Shown here in pieces: positions 36,166-45,410 of a DNA stretch of 64,000 nt. The notes beneath the pieces are model-generated. The model saw only the letters and a program-made list of their open reading frames with translations, made no database searches and was not told where the DNA came from. How positions within the stretch are numbered: the stretch's first letter is position 1; each line of letters opens with the position of its first letter. The DNA is from Bradyrhizobium sp. CER78 (lineage in GTDB: Bacteria; Pseudomonadota; Alphaproteobacteria; Rhizobiales; Xanthobacteraceae), in assembly GCF_029846235.1 (NCBI RefSeq), contig NZ_JARVWP010000003.1, positions 532,333 through 596,332 on the forward strand, read 5' to 3'. The translations under genes and the position numbers were made by a program.

Positions 36166-37422
36166 TTAGCGCTGCACGACCGGCGGCGAATTGGTCTGCT
36201 GGGCTGCGCCCTGGCGACCGCGCGGCGGCTTCTTCTGATTGGTGGGCTTCGGCGGCGTCGTCGCCGTCGGATTGGTGTCGGCCGCCCCGGGCGCCGCGGC
36301 GGCAGGCGCCGGATCATCCGCGGGCTCGACGGTGTCGTTCTGGATCTGCTTTTCCGACGCGCGCAGCTTGGCGACGTTCTTGGCGTGCTGGTCGTATGTT
36401 TCGGTAAAGGCGTGGCCGCCGGTTCCGTCGGCAACGAAGAACAGGTCGCGGGTGCGCGCCGGATTGGCCGTCGCCTCCAGCGAGGCGCGGCCGGGATTGG
36501 CGATCGGTCCGGGCGGCAGGCCGTCGATCACATAGGTGTTGTAGGGCGACGGCTGCGTGATCTCGCTGCGCTTGATCGGGCGTCCCAGCGTGCCCTTGCC
36601 GCCCACCAGCCCGTAGATGATGGTCGGATCGGATTGCAGCTTCATCCGCTGCCGCAGGCGGTTGACGAACACGGCGGCAACCCGGCTGCGCTCGTCGGCG
36701 CGGCCGGTTTCCTTCTCGACGATCGAGGCCAGCGTCACCAGCTGGTCCGGCGATTTCAGCGGCGTGTCGGTGTTGCGGCGTTCCCAGATCTCGGCGAGCA
36801 CGCGCTTCTGCGCCTGCTGCAGGCGCTGGATCACCTGGTCGCGCGTGGTGCCGCGCGGGAATTTGTAGGTCTCCGGCAGCAGCGTGCCCTCGCGCGGAAT
36901 CTCGCGCACCGAGCCGGTGAAGATGTCATTGTCGGAGAGCCGCGACACGATCTGCTCCGAGGTCAGGCCTTCCGGAATCGTGATGGCATGCTGCACCACC
37001 TTGCCGTCGACGATGGTGGCGATGACCTCGCGCAGGCTGGCATTCTTCTGGAACGAATATTCGCCGGGCTTCAGATCCGAGCTCGCCTTCAGCGCAAACA
37101 CGCCACCGATGAACACCCACGGATTGACGTTGATGACGCCCTCGCGCAACAGCACGTCGGCGATGTCGCGCTTGCCGGCGCGCGCGGGGATGTTGACGAT
37201 CTTGTCTTCCTGCAGCGGTCCCGGCGATTCCAGCGCCTGCTTGCCATAGTAGTAGGTCGCTCCGGCGCCGAGCATCAGGATGATCAGGATCGTGAAGATG
37301 GCATTGCCGACGATCACGAAGGGATTGCGGGCACGATCCGAGCGCTTGGGCGGCGGCGGAACCTGCTCAGGCTCCAGCGCGGCACGTGGACTCCTCGGTG
37401 AAATGGGCGGCCTCTCACTCAT
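36166..37422 (-). CDS. mltG: Endolytic murein transglycosylase MltG
   Basis: The 418-residue protein has a cytosolic N-terminal tail rich in Pro, one membrane span ('VIVGNAIFTILIILMLGAGA', about 36-55), a LysM-like part and the YceG catalytic domain. The catalytic glutamate is in 'TLASIVEKETGRADERSRVA'. 'LQSDPTIIYGL' and 'SPYNTYVIDGLPPGPIANPG' are family signatures. MltG cuts nascent glycan strands near RodA/FtsW synthases to set their length. The C-terminal tail (about 345-418) is a Pro/Ala/Thr-rich disordered extension. It follows fabF, the usual alphaproteobacterial order. Confidence 0.95.
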   Translation of the reverse strand: MSERPPISPRSPRAALEPEQVPPPPKRSDRARNPFVIVGNAIFTILIILMLGAGATYYYGKQALESPGPLQEDKIVNIPARAGKRDIADVLLREGVINVNPWVFIGGVFALKASSDLKPGEYSFQKNASLREVIATIVDGKVVQHAITIPEGLTSEQIVSRLSDNDIFTGSVREIPREGTLLPETYKFPRGTTRDQVIQRLQQAQKRVLAEIWERRNTDTPLKSPDQLVTLASIVEKETGRADERSRVAAVFVNRLRQRMKLQSDPTIIYGLVGGKGTLGRPIKRSEITQPSPYNTYVIDGLPPGPIANPGRASLEATANPARTRDLFFVADGTGGHAFTETYDQHAKNVAKLRASEKQIQNDTVEPADDPAPAAAAPGAADTNPTATTPPKPTNQKKPPRGRQGAAQQTNSPPVVQR

Positions 37423-37540
37423 CGATGCAAACCAATATCCTGCCGGTTGAATCGTGGCCGGACAAACCCCTGCCCTGCCAATAGCATACGCCCGCTATTA
37501 GGAGTCACCGCGGAATACGGCAAAACGGTGGACTAGTTCT

Positions 37541-37639
37541 AAAGTCCCGTTCCGACTGAATCGGAACGGGACTTTGGATTCTTGTTTTGACGCGTTTTCT
37601 TCACGCGAACCGGTACCCACTTCGCTCGAAAACGCTCTA
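37541..37639. repeat. Palindromic intergenic element with 15-bp perfect stem
   Basis: AAAGTCCCGTTCCGA and TCGGAACGGGACTTT pair perfectly over a CTGAA loop (37541-37575). The adjoining GACGCGTTTTCTTCACGCGA...TCGCTCGAAAACGC segment is another inverted repeat of a type I know to be very common in Bradyrhizobium intergenic DNA. The element separates fabF from mltG, so the 15-base stem could end part of the fabF transcripts. Confidence 0.75.
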
Positions 37640-37647
37640 AAGACCTA

Positions 37648-38913
37648 CTAATTAGTCACGCGCTGCACGATCACGGAGGCGTTTGTGCCGCCGAAACCGA
37701 AGGAATTGGACAGCGCCACATTCACGTCACGCTTGCGCGACGTGTGCGGCACGAGATCAATCGCGGTTTGCACCGACGGATTGTCGAGATTGATGGTCGG
37801 CGGCACCACGTTATCGCGAATCGCAAGGATCGCGAAGATCGCCTCGATCGCGCCGGCCGCACCGAGCAGATGTCCGGTCGCGGACTTGGTCGACGACATC
37901 GAAACCTTCGACGCCGCATTGCCGAGCAGACGCTCGACGGCACTGAGCTCGATCTCGTCGCCGACCAGCGTCGAGGTGCCGTGCGCGTTGATGTAGTCGA
38001 GATCGGACGCCGCAAGGCCGGCGCGCTTCAGCGCCATGCTCATGCTGCGGAAGCCGCCATTGCCGTCCGGCGGCGGCGAGGTGATATGGAAGGCATCGCC
38101 CGAGAGGCCGTAGCCGGTGACCTCGGCGTAGATCTTCGCGCCACGCCGCTTGGCGTGCTCATATTCCTCGAGCACGAGAACGCCGGCACCCTCGCCCATC
38201 ACGAAGCCGTCGCGATCCTTGTCGTAGGGCCGCGATGCCTTTTCCGGGGTGTCGTTGAAGCCGGTGGACAGCGCACGCGCCGCGCAGAAGCCGGCGATGC
38301 CGATGCGGGAGATCGGCGATTCGGCGCCGCCTGCGACCATCACCTCGGCGTCGCCGAGCGCGATCAGCCGCGCCGCATCGCCGACCGCATGCGCGCCGGT
38401 CGAGCACGCCGTGACGACGGCGTGATTGGGACCCTTCAGGCCGTGCTCGATCGAGACGTAGCCGGACGCCAGATTGATCAGTCGGCCCGGAATGAAGAAC
38501 GGAGAGACCCTGCGCGGTCCACGCTCCTTCAGGAGCACCGCGGTCTCGGCAATGCCGGTGAGGCCGCCGATGCCGGAGCCGATCATCGTGCCGGTCGCGA
38601 ACTGGTCCTCATCGGACTTCGGATGCCAGTTGGCATCGTCGAGCGCCTGCTTGGCCGCGCACATCGCGTAGACGATGAAGTCGTCGACCTTGCGCTGGTC
38701 CTTCGGCTCCATCCACTGATCGGGATTGAAGGTGCCGTTGGAGCCGTCGCCGCGCGGAATATAGCAGGCGACCTGGCTCGGCAGGTCGGACACTTCGAAG
38801 GTGTCGATCTTCTTGCCGCCGCTGTCTCCGGCGAGGATACGCGCCCAAGTTGCGTCAACGCCGCAGCCGAGCGGTGTAAGCATGCCCAGCCCCGTGACGA
38901 CAACTCGTCTCAT
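37648..38913 (-). CDS. fabF: 3-oxoacyl-[acyl-carrier-protein] synthase II
   Basis: The 421-residue condensing enzyme extends acyl-ACP with malonyl-ACP. The active cysteine is C170 in 'VTACSTGAHAVG', and the two histidines are in 'INAHGTSTLVGD' and 'SATGHLLGAAGA'. The start at 38913 (MRRVVVTGLG) is preferred over one 7 codons upstream because the family begins there and GGAGACG precedes it. It follows acpP by 96 bases. Confidence 0.97.
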   Translation of the reverse strand: MRRVVVTGLGMLTPLGCGVDATWARILAGDSGGKKIDTFEVSDLPSQVACYIPRGDGSNGTFNPDQWMEPKDQRKVDDFIVYAMCAAKQALDDANWHPKSDEDQFATGTMIGSGIGGLTGIAETAVLLKERGPRRVSPFFIPGRLINLASGYVSIEHGLKGPNHAVVTACSTGAHAVGDAARLIALGDAEVMVAGGAESPISRIGIAGFCAARALSTGFNDTPEKASRPYDKDRDGFVMGEGAGVLVLEEYEHAKRRGAKIYAEVTGYGLSGDAFHITSPPPDGNGGFRSMSMALKRAGLAASDLDYINAHGTSTLVGDEIELSAVERLLGNAASKVSMSSTKSATGHLLGAAGAIEAIFAILAIRDNVVPPTINLDNPSVQTAIDLVPHTSRKRDVNVALSNSFGFGGTNASVIVQRVTN

Positions 38914-39009
38914 TTCCACGTCTCCGGCCAGCAATGCGCGGCTAATAATAAGAAGCCGGGGGACCGCTCGATCGCGGTCCGTCCGGCCCCGTCAACTTCG
39001 CGATCGGCG

Positions 39010-39249
39010 TCAGCTCTTCGCGTTCTTCTCAAGAAACTTGGTCGCGTCGCCCACGGTCAGGATCGTCTCCGCCGCGTCGTCGGGAATCTCGCAACCGAAT
39101 TCTTCTTCGAAAGCCATCACGAGCTCGACCGTGTCGAGGCTGTCGGCGCCGAGGTCATCGATAAAGCTCGCGCTATCGACCACCTTCTCGGGCTCGACAC
39201 CAAGGTGCTCGACCACAATCTTCTTAACCCGCTCGCCAATCTCACTCAT
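39010..39249 (-). CDS. acpP: Acyl carrier protein
   Basis: The 79-residue acidic helical protein carries S37 in the '[10 protein letters not shown]' motif, the site of 4'-phosphopantetheine attachment. It shuttles acyl chains among the Fab enzymes encoded around it. The gap of 289 bases to fabG upstream likely holds its own promoter, as expected for so abundant a protein. Confidence 0.98.
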   Translation of the reverse strand: MSEIGERVKKIVVEHLGVEPEKVVDSASFIDDLGADSLDTVELVMAFEEEFGCEIPDDAAETILTVGDATKFLEKNAKS

Positions 39250-39538
39250 CGTTCAACCTCGTTGTTCCATTGGACCCGACCCCAAGACGATACGAGCCAT
39301 CGTGGTCGTCTCGATTACTCAGTCGCGCATAGTCTTGATTCGGCCCGGTCGTAGCCGACTAAAGCCCCGGCGAACGGCAGGCGTCGCCACGCCAATATAC
39401 AGGGTTTCAAAATCCTGCAATGGCGTTCTTCGCCCATCCACGGGGGGTTCAGCTACCATACTTCCAAAGCCTTGACTACACGCCTGAACCGGCTCCCGAA
39501 AACGGCTTTTCGCCGCATTGCGAGAACCGGCAAGTAGC

Positions 39539-40276
39539 TCAAATCATAGCCATCCCGCCGTTGACGTGAATCGTCTGTCCGGTGACGTAGGCAGCCTCGT
39601 TGGAGGCCAGATAGACCGCTGCCGCGGCGATATCCTCGGGCGTTCCGAGCCGCGCCGCAGGAACCTTCGCCAGGATGGTTTCGCGCTGCTTGTCGTTCAG
39701 CGCATCGGTCATCGGCGTCTTGATGAAGCCCGGCGCGATGCAGTTGGCGGTCACGCCGCGCTTGGCGTATTCGGCGCCCAGCGTCTTGATCAGGCCGATG
39801 ATGCCGGCCTTCGACGCGGTGTAGTTGCCCTGTCCCGGATTGCCGGTGACGCCGACGATCGAGGTGATCGCGATGATGCGGCCGAAGCGCTTGCGCATCA
39901 TCAATTTGGTCGCCGCGCGCGCCAGGCGGAAGGTCGCGGTCAGGTTGACCGCGATGACGTCGTCCCAATCCTCGTCGCGCAGCTGCACGAACAGATTGTC
40001 GCGGGTAATGCCGGCATTGGCGATCAGGATGTCGACCTGCCCCATCGCAGCTTCCGCCGCCGGCACCAGCGCCTCGACGTCGTCCTTGCTGGAGAGGTTG
40101 CACGGCAGCACGTGAACGCGCTCGCCGAGCTTGGCGGCGAAGCCGTCCAGCACCTCGCGCCGCGTTCCCGAAATCGCAACGGTTGCGCCCTGGGCATGCA
40201 GCGCCTGCGCGATCGCGCCGCCGATGCCGCCGGTTGCGCCGGTGACGAGTGCGGTCTTGCCAGTCAGATCAAACAT
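39539..40276 (-). CDS. fabG: 3-oxoacyl-[acyl-carrier-protein] reductase
   Basis: The 245-residue short-chain dehydrogenase reduces 3-oxoacyl-ACP with NADPH. The cofactor loop is 'VTGATGGIGGAIA' and the catalytic residues are S139, Y152 and K156 ('ITSIVGVTGNPGQGNYTASK'). 'NAGITRDNLF' is typical of FabG. It lies 18 bases after fabD. Confidence 0.97.
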   Translation of the reverse strand: MFDLTGKTALVTGATGGIGGAIAQALHAQGATVAISGTRREVLDGFAAKLGERVHVLPCNLSSKDDVEALVPAAEAAMGQVDILIANAGITRDNLFVQLRDEDWDDVIAVNLTATFRLARAATKLMMRKRFGRIIAITSIVGVTGNPGQGNYTASKAGIIGLIKTLGAEYAKRGVTANCIAPGFIKTPMTDALNDKQRETILAKVPAARLGTPEDIAAAAVYLASNEAAYVTGQTIHVNGGMAMI

Positions 40277-40294
40277 CGAATTCCCCTCCCGGCT

Positions 40295-41248
40295 TTAAGC
40301 CGACGCTGCCAGCGCATCCTTGGCTGCAGCAATATCGTTCGGACCGCCGACGGACACGCCGACCGCGCCGTCCGCAATGCGCTTGACGAGGCCGCTCAGC
40401 ACCTTGCCGGCGCCGATCTCGAAGAACCGCGTCACACCCTGCCCGGCCATATAGGCAACCGACTCGCGCCAGCGAACGGTGCCCGTGACCTGTTCGATCA
40501 GGCGGCGGCGGATCTCGTCGGGATCGGTGATGGCCGAAGCCAGTACGTTGGAGACCAGCGGCGCCGCGGGCGCCTTGATGGTGACGCCGGACAGCGCCTC
40601 TGCCATCGCATCGGCCGCCGGCTGCATCAGCTTGCAGTGGAACGGCGCCGACACCGGCAGCAGCATGGCGCGCTTGGCGCCCTTGGTCTTGGCGATCTCG
40701 ACGGCGCGATCGACCGCGGCCTTGTCGCCGGAGACCACCACTTGGCCGCCGCCATTGTCGTTGGCGGCCTGGCAGACCTGGCCCTGCGCCGCCTCATTGG
40801 CGACCGCGACCGCCGCCTCGTAATCGAGGCCGAGCAGCGCGGCCATCGCGCCGGCGCCGACCGGCACCGCCTTCTGCATCGCCAGCCCGCGGGTGCGCAG
40901 CAGCCGCGCGGTGTCGCTGACGGTCAGGCTGCCGGCGGCGGCCAACGCCGAATACTCGCCGAGCGAGTGCCCGGCAACGAACGCCGCGTTGCGGCCGACC
41001 GAGAAGCCGGCTTCGCTCTCGAGCACGCGCAAGGTGGCGATCGAGACCGCCATCAGCGCCGGCTGGGCATTCTCGGTGAGCTGCAGCGTTTCCGCCGGAC
41101 CATCCCAGATGATCGCGGTCAGTCTCTCGCCCAGCGCAGAATCGACCTCGTCGAACACCGCCTTGGCGACCGGAAAGGCGTCGGCCAGGGCCTTGCCCAT
41201 GCCAACCGCCTGCGAGCCCTGCCCGGGAAACGTAAATGCTGCCGTCAT
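40295..41248 (-). CDS. fabD: Malonyl-CoA:ACP transacylase
   Basis: The 317-residue enzyme loads malonyl groups onto ACP. The catalytic serine is S95 in 'VAGHSLGEYSAL', preceded by the N-terminal 'AFTFPGQGSQAVGMG'. Full length for the family. It heads the fabD-fabG-acpP-fabF-mltG-yicC-gmk cluster; the 223 bases upstream to the desaturase gene should hold its promoter. Confidence 0.97.
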   Translation of the reverse strand: MTAAFTFPGQGSQAVGMGKALADAFPVAKAVFDEVDSALGERLTAIIWDGPAETLQLTENAQPALMAVSIATLRVLESEAGFSVGRNAAFVAGHSLGEYSALAAAGSLTVSDTARLLRTRGLAMQKAVPVGAGAMAALLGLDYEAAVAVANEAAQGQVCQAANDNGGGQVVVSGDKAAVDRAVEIAKTKGAKRAMLLPVSAPFHCKLMQPAADAMAEALSGVTIKAPAAPLVSNVLASAITDPDEIRRRLIEQVTGTVRWRESVAYMAGQGVTRFFEIGAGKVLSGLVKRIADGAVGVSVGGPNDIAAAKDALAASA

Positions 41249-41471
41249 CGGCGATCCCTACCTTTTTGAGCGTGATCCCCGCGCAAGCGCCTCGCGCCTG
41301 CCGCAGGGGAAAACGGTATCCGCCTCGCGCGAAACGCGCCACGGCGGGTCCGGGCCAATCTCTTGCATCAAGCCGTGCAACCGGCCTCAGACCGGGCCGT
41401 AAGACACCGTTGGGGGGCGCGATGTCAAGCCGCGTGGGCGGAACCCCTGGGGATGCCGAACCGGTCCGGCC

Positions 41472-42497
41472 CTAGAATCCGCCGGCATTCTGGTCGGCGT
41501 TAACCTTGGCGCCGGCCCTCGCCCGGCGGGCGCTGTTGACCAATTGCCCCGGGCGATCCTCCTGGGCGGGCCTGGCCGTCGCCAGCCGCAGCACGGCGGC
41601 GTAGCCCGGCTGGACCTCCATCCGGTCGGCATAGCGGCTTCCGCAGAGGATGCGGTGGACACGCGGCAGGTTGTAGCAGGGCACGTAGAACAGCAGATGA
41701 TGCTCGAGGTGATAGTTCACATAGTACGGCGCGATGAACAGCCGCTCGATGACATTGGCCCGCGTGGTGCGGGTGTTGCGCAGGGGATCGGAGCTGTCGG
41801 GCACGACCGCATGCTCGGCAATGTTGCGGATGCGCGTGATCACCATCATCCAGGTCAAGAGCGGCACCAGCCATAGCAGCGGATAGGCCCACCACACGCC
41901 CGCGGCAGCGAGGCCTGCGAACAGCAGCGCATTGGTGACGCATTGCGGCCCGAGCTTGTGCCAGAAATTGGCGGCGCGCTGCGACAGCGGCCACTCCCTC
42001 GGCCCGATCGCGTTGAGCACTTGCGCCTTGCGCTGCTGGTAGCCGGTCTGTCCGGTGATATCGCGGAAGAACTTACGGCGATAGCTCAGCTTGGTGATGG
42101 GGAACGGCGCCGACAGCACGAGGTCCGGATCGTCCTCCTGCTGCGTCCGCGCATGGTGCTGCAGATGATAGCGGCGATAGCCGCGGGTCTCCGCGAAGAT
42201 CGGATAAGCGCAGAACCACTGGCTCAGCGCGAGATTGGTCTTCTCGTCCGCCGAAAGGCAGCCGTGTGCGCCGTCATGCATCAGGATGGCAAGGCCGAGC
42301 TGGCGCGAGCCGATGATCGCGACCGCAAGCAGATAGGTCAGCGGATTGGGCCACCACGCCACCAGCGCGATCGCGCCCAGGATCAGCACCCAGGCATGCG
42401 CGATCAGGGCTGCGCCCTTCCATGTCGTGCGCTCTCGCACCGCCACCAGTTCGTCCTCGGTGAGGAAATCGCGGGCTCGCATGCGAAGCGCGGTCAT
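41472..42497 (-). CDS. Membrane fatty acid desaturase
   Basis: The 341-residue membrane protein has three histidine boxes that bind the diiron centre: 'HDGAH' at residues 74-78, 'HLQHH' at 111-115 and 'HLEHH' in the C-terminal half, with hydrophobic spans between. These features define the acyl-lipid or acyl-CoA desaturase family; the HxxHH third box without an N-terminal cytochrome b5 fits bacterial forms. Its start overlaps the TetR gene stop by four bases, so the regulator is cotranscribed and probably controls it. Position next to the fab cluster suits a role in membrane fluidity; double-bond position unknown. Confidence 0.9.
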   Translation of the reverse strand: MTALRMRARDFLTEDELVAVRERTTWKGAALIAHAWVLILGAIALVAWWPNPLTYLLAVAIIGSRQLGLAILMHDGAHGCLSADEKTNLALSQWFCAYPIFAETRGYRRYHLQHHARTQQEDDPDLVLSAPFPITKLSYRRKFFRDITGQTGYQQRKAQVLNAIGPREWPLSQRAANFWHKLGPQCVTNALLFAGLAAAGVWWAYPLLWLVPLLTWMMVITRIRNIAEHAVVPDSSDPLRNTRTTRANVIERLFIAPYYVNYHLEHHLLFYVPCYNLPRVHRILCGSRYADRMEVQPGYAAVLRLATARPAQEDRPGQLVNSARRARAGAKVNADQNAGGF

Positions 42498-43210
42498 GAG
42501 CTTTTCTCCCCGTCCGTTGAGGGTGCAGTGTCGCGATCGCCGACCAGGCGCAGCCGCGTCGCATCATTGGTCGAACTCGATGTTGCGGTGGCCTGCTCGC
42601 CGAGCGCCCGCAGCAATTCGCGGCACATCTCCTCAGGCGCACGCCCCATCGCAAAACCTTCGACGATCACGCCGATCGCAATCGCCCAGAACCGCCGCGA
42701 ACTCTCTTCCGGCGCGCGCAGCGAACGCCAGCCGTGCCGCTCGACCTGGCCCGCATAGGCCCGCGCGCCTTCGCTGTGCAGGCGCTCGATGGTGCGCTCG
42801 ACCAAGGGCGCGAGGTCCTGCCGGCGCCGCGTCAGGGTCAGGGCCTCGGCGAAGAACGCGACCGTGTCGGTCGCGGTCACGGTCTCGGCCAAGGCGTGGG
42901 TGTATTCGCGCGGCGTGTGAGCCTTCAGGGCGGCCTGCTCGGTCGCGCGCGCGAGATAGAGCATGTCGCGGCTGGCGGCTTCGACGAACAGCGCTTCCTT
43001 GGTGCGGAAGTAATAGGTGATCTGGCTCGGAAAGGCGTCGGCGGCCGCGGCGATATCGGAGATCGAGGTGCCCGAGAGCCCGCGCTCCTTGAACAGGCGG
43101 CTCGCGGCATCGAGCAGCAGCGAGCGCATCTTGCGCCCCGCCGACCGTGTCGCGCGGACCGCGTGCTTCGGATCGGGCGCAGACATGCCGCTGGCGGTCT
43201 CCGAACCCAT
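42494..43210 (-). CDS. TetR-family regulator of the desaturase
   Basis: The 238-residue protein has an N-terminal TetR helix-turn-helix ('[20 protein letters not shown]' then '[20 protein letters not shown]', about 29-75) and a ligand-binding helical C-terminal domain. It is the promoter-proximal gene of a pair with the desaturase, and a perfect 17-base dyad lies 21 bases before its start. This is the usual layout of an autoregulated TetR controlling its downstream enzyme; a fatty-acyl ligand would be logical but is inferred. Confidence 0.9.
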   Translation of the reverse strand: MGSETASGMSAPDPKHAVRATRSAGRKMRSLLLDAASRLFKERGLSGTSISDIAAAADAFPSQITYYFRTKEALFVEAASRDMLYLARATEQAALKAHTPREYTHALAETVTATDTVAFFAEALTLTRRRQDLAPLVERTIERLHSEGARAYAGQVERHGWRSLRAPEESSRRFWAIAIGVIVEGFAMGRAPEEMCRELLRALGEQATATSSSTNDATRLRLVGDRDTAPSTDGEKSS

Positions 43211-43230
43211 CGATCATCCTCCCTGAGATA

Positions 43231-43247
43231 TTTGTATGACATACAAA
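43231..43247. promoter_or_regulatory. Perfect dyad TTTGTATGACATACAAA, likely TetR operator
   Basis: Eight-base arms TTTGTATG and CATACAAA surround a single central A, in an AT-rich stretch 21 bases before the TetR gene start. The size and position match TetR operators that overlap their own promoter. Confidence 0.75.
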
Positions 43248-43549
43248 CAAATAAATCAACAGGGAACCGGGCAATGTTGCGCCTGATTGCCTGGAGGGCT
43301 ACGACCTCCCCTCAAATCCGGACGCCACGAACCCTTGCTTTCGCGGCCAAAATCCGTATAAGCGCGCCATTCGTGGGCTCCGGCCGGGAGCTGAACGGAC
43401 GGTCTCAGCAAATTCACCCGTTGATTTTGATGTGGCAGGGCCAGTCGGCCCGTCGTCCCGTGCTCCCGCCTTCTGAGCAGCTCGAGTCCTTTCCGAAGGT
43501 CTCGAAGGGCTTGTCGCCGGAAACCGCGCCAACACAGGAAAGGACAACC

Positions 43550-44017
43550 ATGCCTCTTTATGAGCATGTTTTTCTCGCGCGTCAGGATGCGAGCACCCAG
43601 CAGGTGGATGAACTGACGGCCCAGATGACGGGCATCGTCGAACAGGGCGGCGGCAAGGTCACCAAGACCGAGAGCTGGGGCGTGCGCTCCCTCACCTACC
43701 GCATGAACAAGAACCGCAAGGCGCATTTCGTGCTGATGAACATCGACGCTCCGTCGGCTGTCGTCACCGAGATCGAGCGCCAGGAGCGGATCAATGAAGA
43801 CGTCATCCGTTACCTCACCGTGCGCGTCGAAGAGCACGAGGAAGGCCCGTCCGCGATGATGCGCAAGGCCGACCGTGATCGCGAGCGCGATGACCGTGGT
43901 GGTGGCTTCCGTGGCGACCGCGAAGGCGGCTTCCGTGGCGACCGCGAGGGTGGTGGTTTCCGTGGCGACCGTGGTCCGCGCCGTCCGCGCGACGAAGAAG
44001 CTGCGACCGAGGAGTAA
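43550..44017 (+). CDS. rpsF: 30S ribosomal protein S6
   Basis: The 155-residue protein matches S6 over residues 1-100 ('[20 protein letters not shown]', '[20 protein letters not shown]', '[17 protein letters not shown]'). It binds S18 and 16S rRNA in the platform. The C-terminal 45 residues are an Arg/Gly-rich repeat (FRGDREGG units) ending in an acidic tail, longer than in E. coli S6. AGGAAAGGA lies before the ATG at 43550. It heads rpsF-rpsR-DUF2232-rplI. A leader of over 100 bases could hold S6:S18 autoregulation, known in other bacteria, but I cannot show the motif here. Confidence 0.97.
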   Translation: MPLYEHVFLARQDASTQQVDELTAQMTGIVEQGGGKVTKTESWGVRSLTYRMNKNRKAHFVLMNIDAPSAVVTEIERQERINEDVIRYLTVRVEEHEEGPSAMMRKADRDRERDDRGGGFRGDREGGFRGDREGGGFRGDRGPRRPRDEEAATEE

Positions 44018-44023
44018 TGAATC

Positions 44024-44263
44024 ATGGCTGATGCTGGTGCCCGCCGTCCGTTTTTCCGTCGTCGCAAGTCCTGCCCGTTCACGGGCGCGAATGCGCCGAA
44101 GATCGACTACAAGGATTCCAAGCTACTGATGCGTTACGTCTCCGAGCGCGGCAAGATCGTGCCGAGCCGCATCACGGCCGTGTCCGCCAAGAAGCAGCGT
44201 GAGCTCGCCCGCGCCATCAAGCGCGCGCGCTTCCTCGGCCTGCTGCCCTACGTTATCAGGTAA
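44024..44263 (+). CDS. rpsR: 30S ribosomal protein S18
   Basis: The 79-residue basic protein is S18: '[20 protein letters not shown]', '[20 protein letters not shown]' and '[19 protein letters not shown]' are all standard. It pairs with S6, whose gene ends 6 bases upstream. A strong hairpin follows its stop. Confidence 0.98.
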   Translation: MADAGARRPFFRRRKSCPFTGANAPKIDYKDSKLLMRYVSERGKIVPSRITAVSAKKQRELARAIKRARFLGLLPYVIR

Positions 44264-44270
44264 TCGTTTC

Positions 44271-44306
44271 CGGCCGGCGGCATGCGCCGCCGGCCGCTTC
44301 TTTCTC
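44271..44306 (+). terminator. Strong hairpin between rpsR and DUF2232 gene
   Basis: CGGCCGGCGGC and GCCGCCGGCCG form an 11-base GC stem with an ATGC loop, followed by CTTCTTTCTC. It can reduce transcription into the downstream membrane-protein gene and rplI, or protect the rpsF-rpsR message. Full termination is uncertain because the pyrimidine tract is mixed. Confidence 0.6.
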
Positions 44307-44390
44307 ATAAGGCTTCCGGGTCGTCCGGTCGCCGATGGTTGGGGTTCTCGAAGCAGAACCCCTAACCGCTCAAAGGGGGCGGGACAGCTG

Positions 44391-45359
44391 ATGATCGCGA
44401 TACTCATCGTTGCACTTGCAGCCGGCGCCGCGTCGGCGCTGATGTTCGCGTCGCTCACCTCGGGCGCGGCGATCTCGATATTGCTGTTCTATCTCGCACC
44501 GCTGCCCGTCATGGTGGCGGCACTCGGCTGGGGACCGCTCGCCGCCGCTATCGGTGGTGTCGGTGCGGCATCCGCGCTCGGCGTGATCTTCGGACTTCCC
44601 TACGGCATCGCGTTTGCCATGATGGTCGCCGTGCCCGGCTGGTGGCTCGGCCACCTCGCGCTGCTCGGACGGCCGGTCGAGGGCGCAGCCGGCGACGACG
44701 CCACCCAGCAGCCGCCTGCGCTCGAATGGTATCCCGTCGGCCGTATCCTGCTCTGGATCGCGGCCTTTGCCGTGATCACCACGACCGCGACGCTGCTCAC
44801 GCTCGGCTCGGATAGCGATACCATCACCGGCGCTTTGCGCCGCGGCCTGCTGAAGGTGCTCAGCACCGGCGACGGACAAGGCAGCGGTGAGATCGAACGG
44901 CTGGTCGAGATGCTGGTGATCCTCGCGCCGCTGGCCGCAACGATCCTCTCGATGGTCACGCTGACGCTCAATTTGTGGCTGGCCGGCAAGATCACGCAGA
45001 CCTCCGGGCGGCTCAACCGGCCCTGGCCGGAACTGCGCAGCACCGCGCTGCCCTCCATGACGCTGGTCGCGCTGCTGGTGGCGACGGCGCTCAGCTTCGT
45101 TGGCGGCATGCTTGCGCTGCTCGCCCAAATCATCACGACGGCGCTCGTGATCGGCTATGCGCTGGTCGGCTTTGCGGTCCTGCACACGCTGACACTATCG
45201 CTCAACAGCCGGGGCTTCTGGCTCGGCGGCATCTACGCCGTGGTCGTCATGTTCGGCTGGCCGATCGTGGCCATCTTCGCGCTCGGCATCGCCGATGCCG
45301 TGTTCGGACTGCGCCAGCGCTACTTGCAGACAAGACCGCCGCCATTGCCCGCGGCCTGA
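44391..45359 (+). CDS. DUF2232 integral membrane protein
   Basis: The 322-residue protein has about eight hydrophobic segments and begins MIAILIVALAAGAASALMFA. A gene for such a protein between rpsR and rplI is a steady feature of alphaproteobacteria, and the pattern of small-residue helices ('ISILLFYLAPLPVMVAALGW') fits DUF2232. The family is related in fold to S-component or MreD-like membrane proteins and has no settled function. GGGGGCGGGACAG lies before the ATG at 44391; the frame is open further upstream but crosses the hairpin. Confidence 0.88.
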   Translation: MIAILIVALAAGAASALMFASLTSGAAISILLFYLAPLPVMVAALGWGPLAAAIGGVGAASALGVIFGLPYGIAFAMMVAVPGWWLGHLALLGRPVEGAAGDDATQQPPALEWYPVGRILLWIAAFAVITTTATLLTLGSDSDTITGALRRGLLKVLSTGDGQGSGEIERLVEMLVILAPLAATILSMVTLTLNLWLAGKITQTSGRLNRPWPELRSTALPSMTLVALLVATALSFVGGMLALLAQIITTALVIGYALVGFAVLHTLTLSLNSRGFWLGGIYAVVVMFGWPIVAIFALGIADAVFGLRQRYLQTRPPPLPAA

Positions 45360-45410
45360 GATTCGAACCAACCACTTAAACCCGTACTTTGCATCTAAAG
45401 GAGAACGAAA

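Noticed and set aside
42734..43549. A 272-residue extension in phase with rpsF
   Set aside because: It runs antisense through the TetR gene and its operator; S6 homology and the ribosome site begin at 43550.
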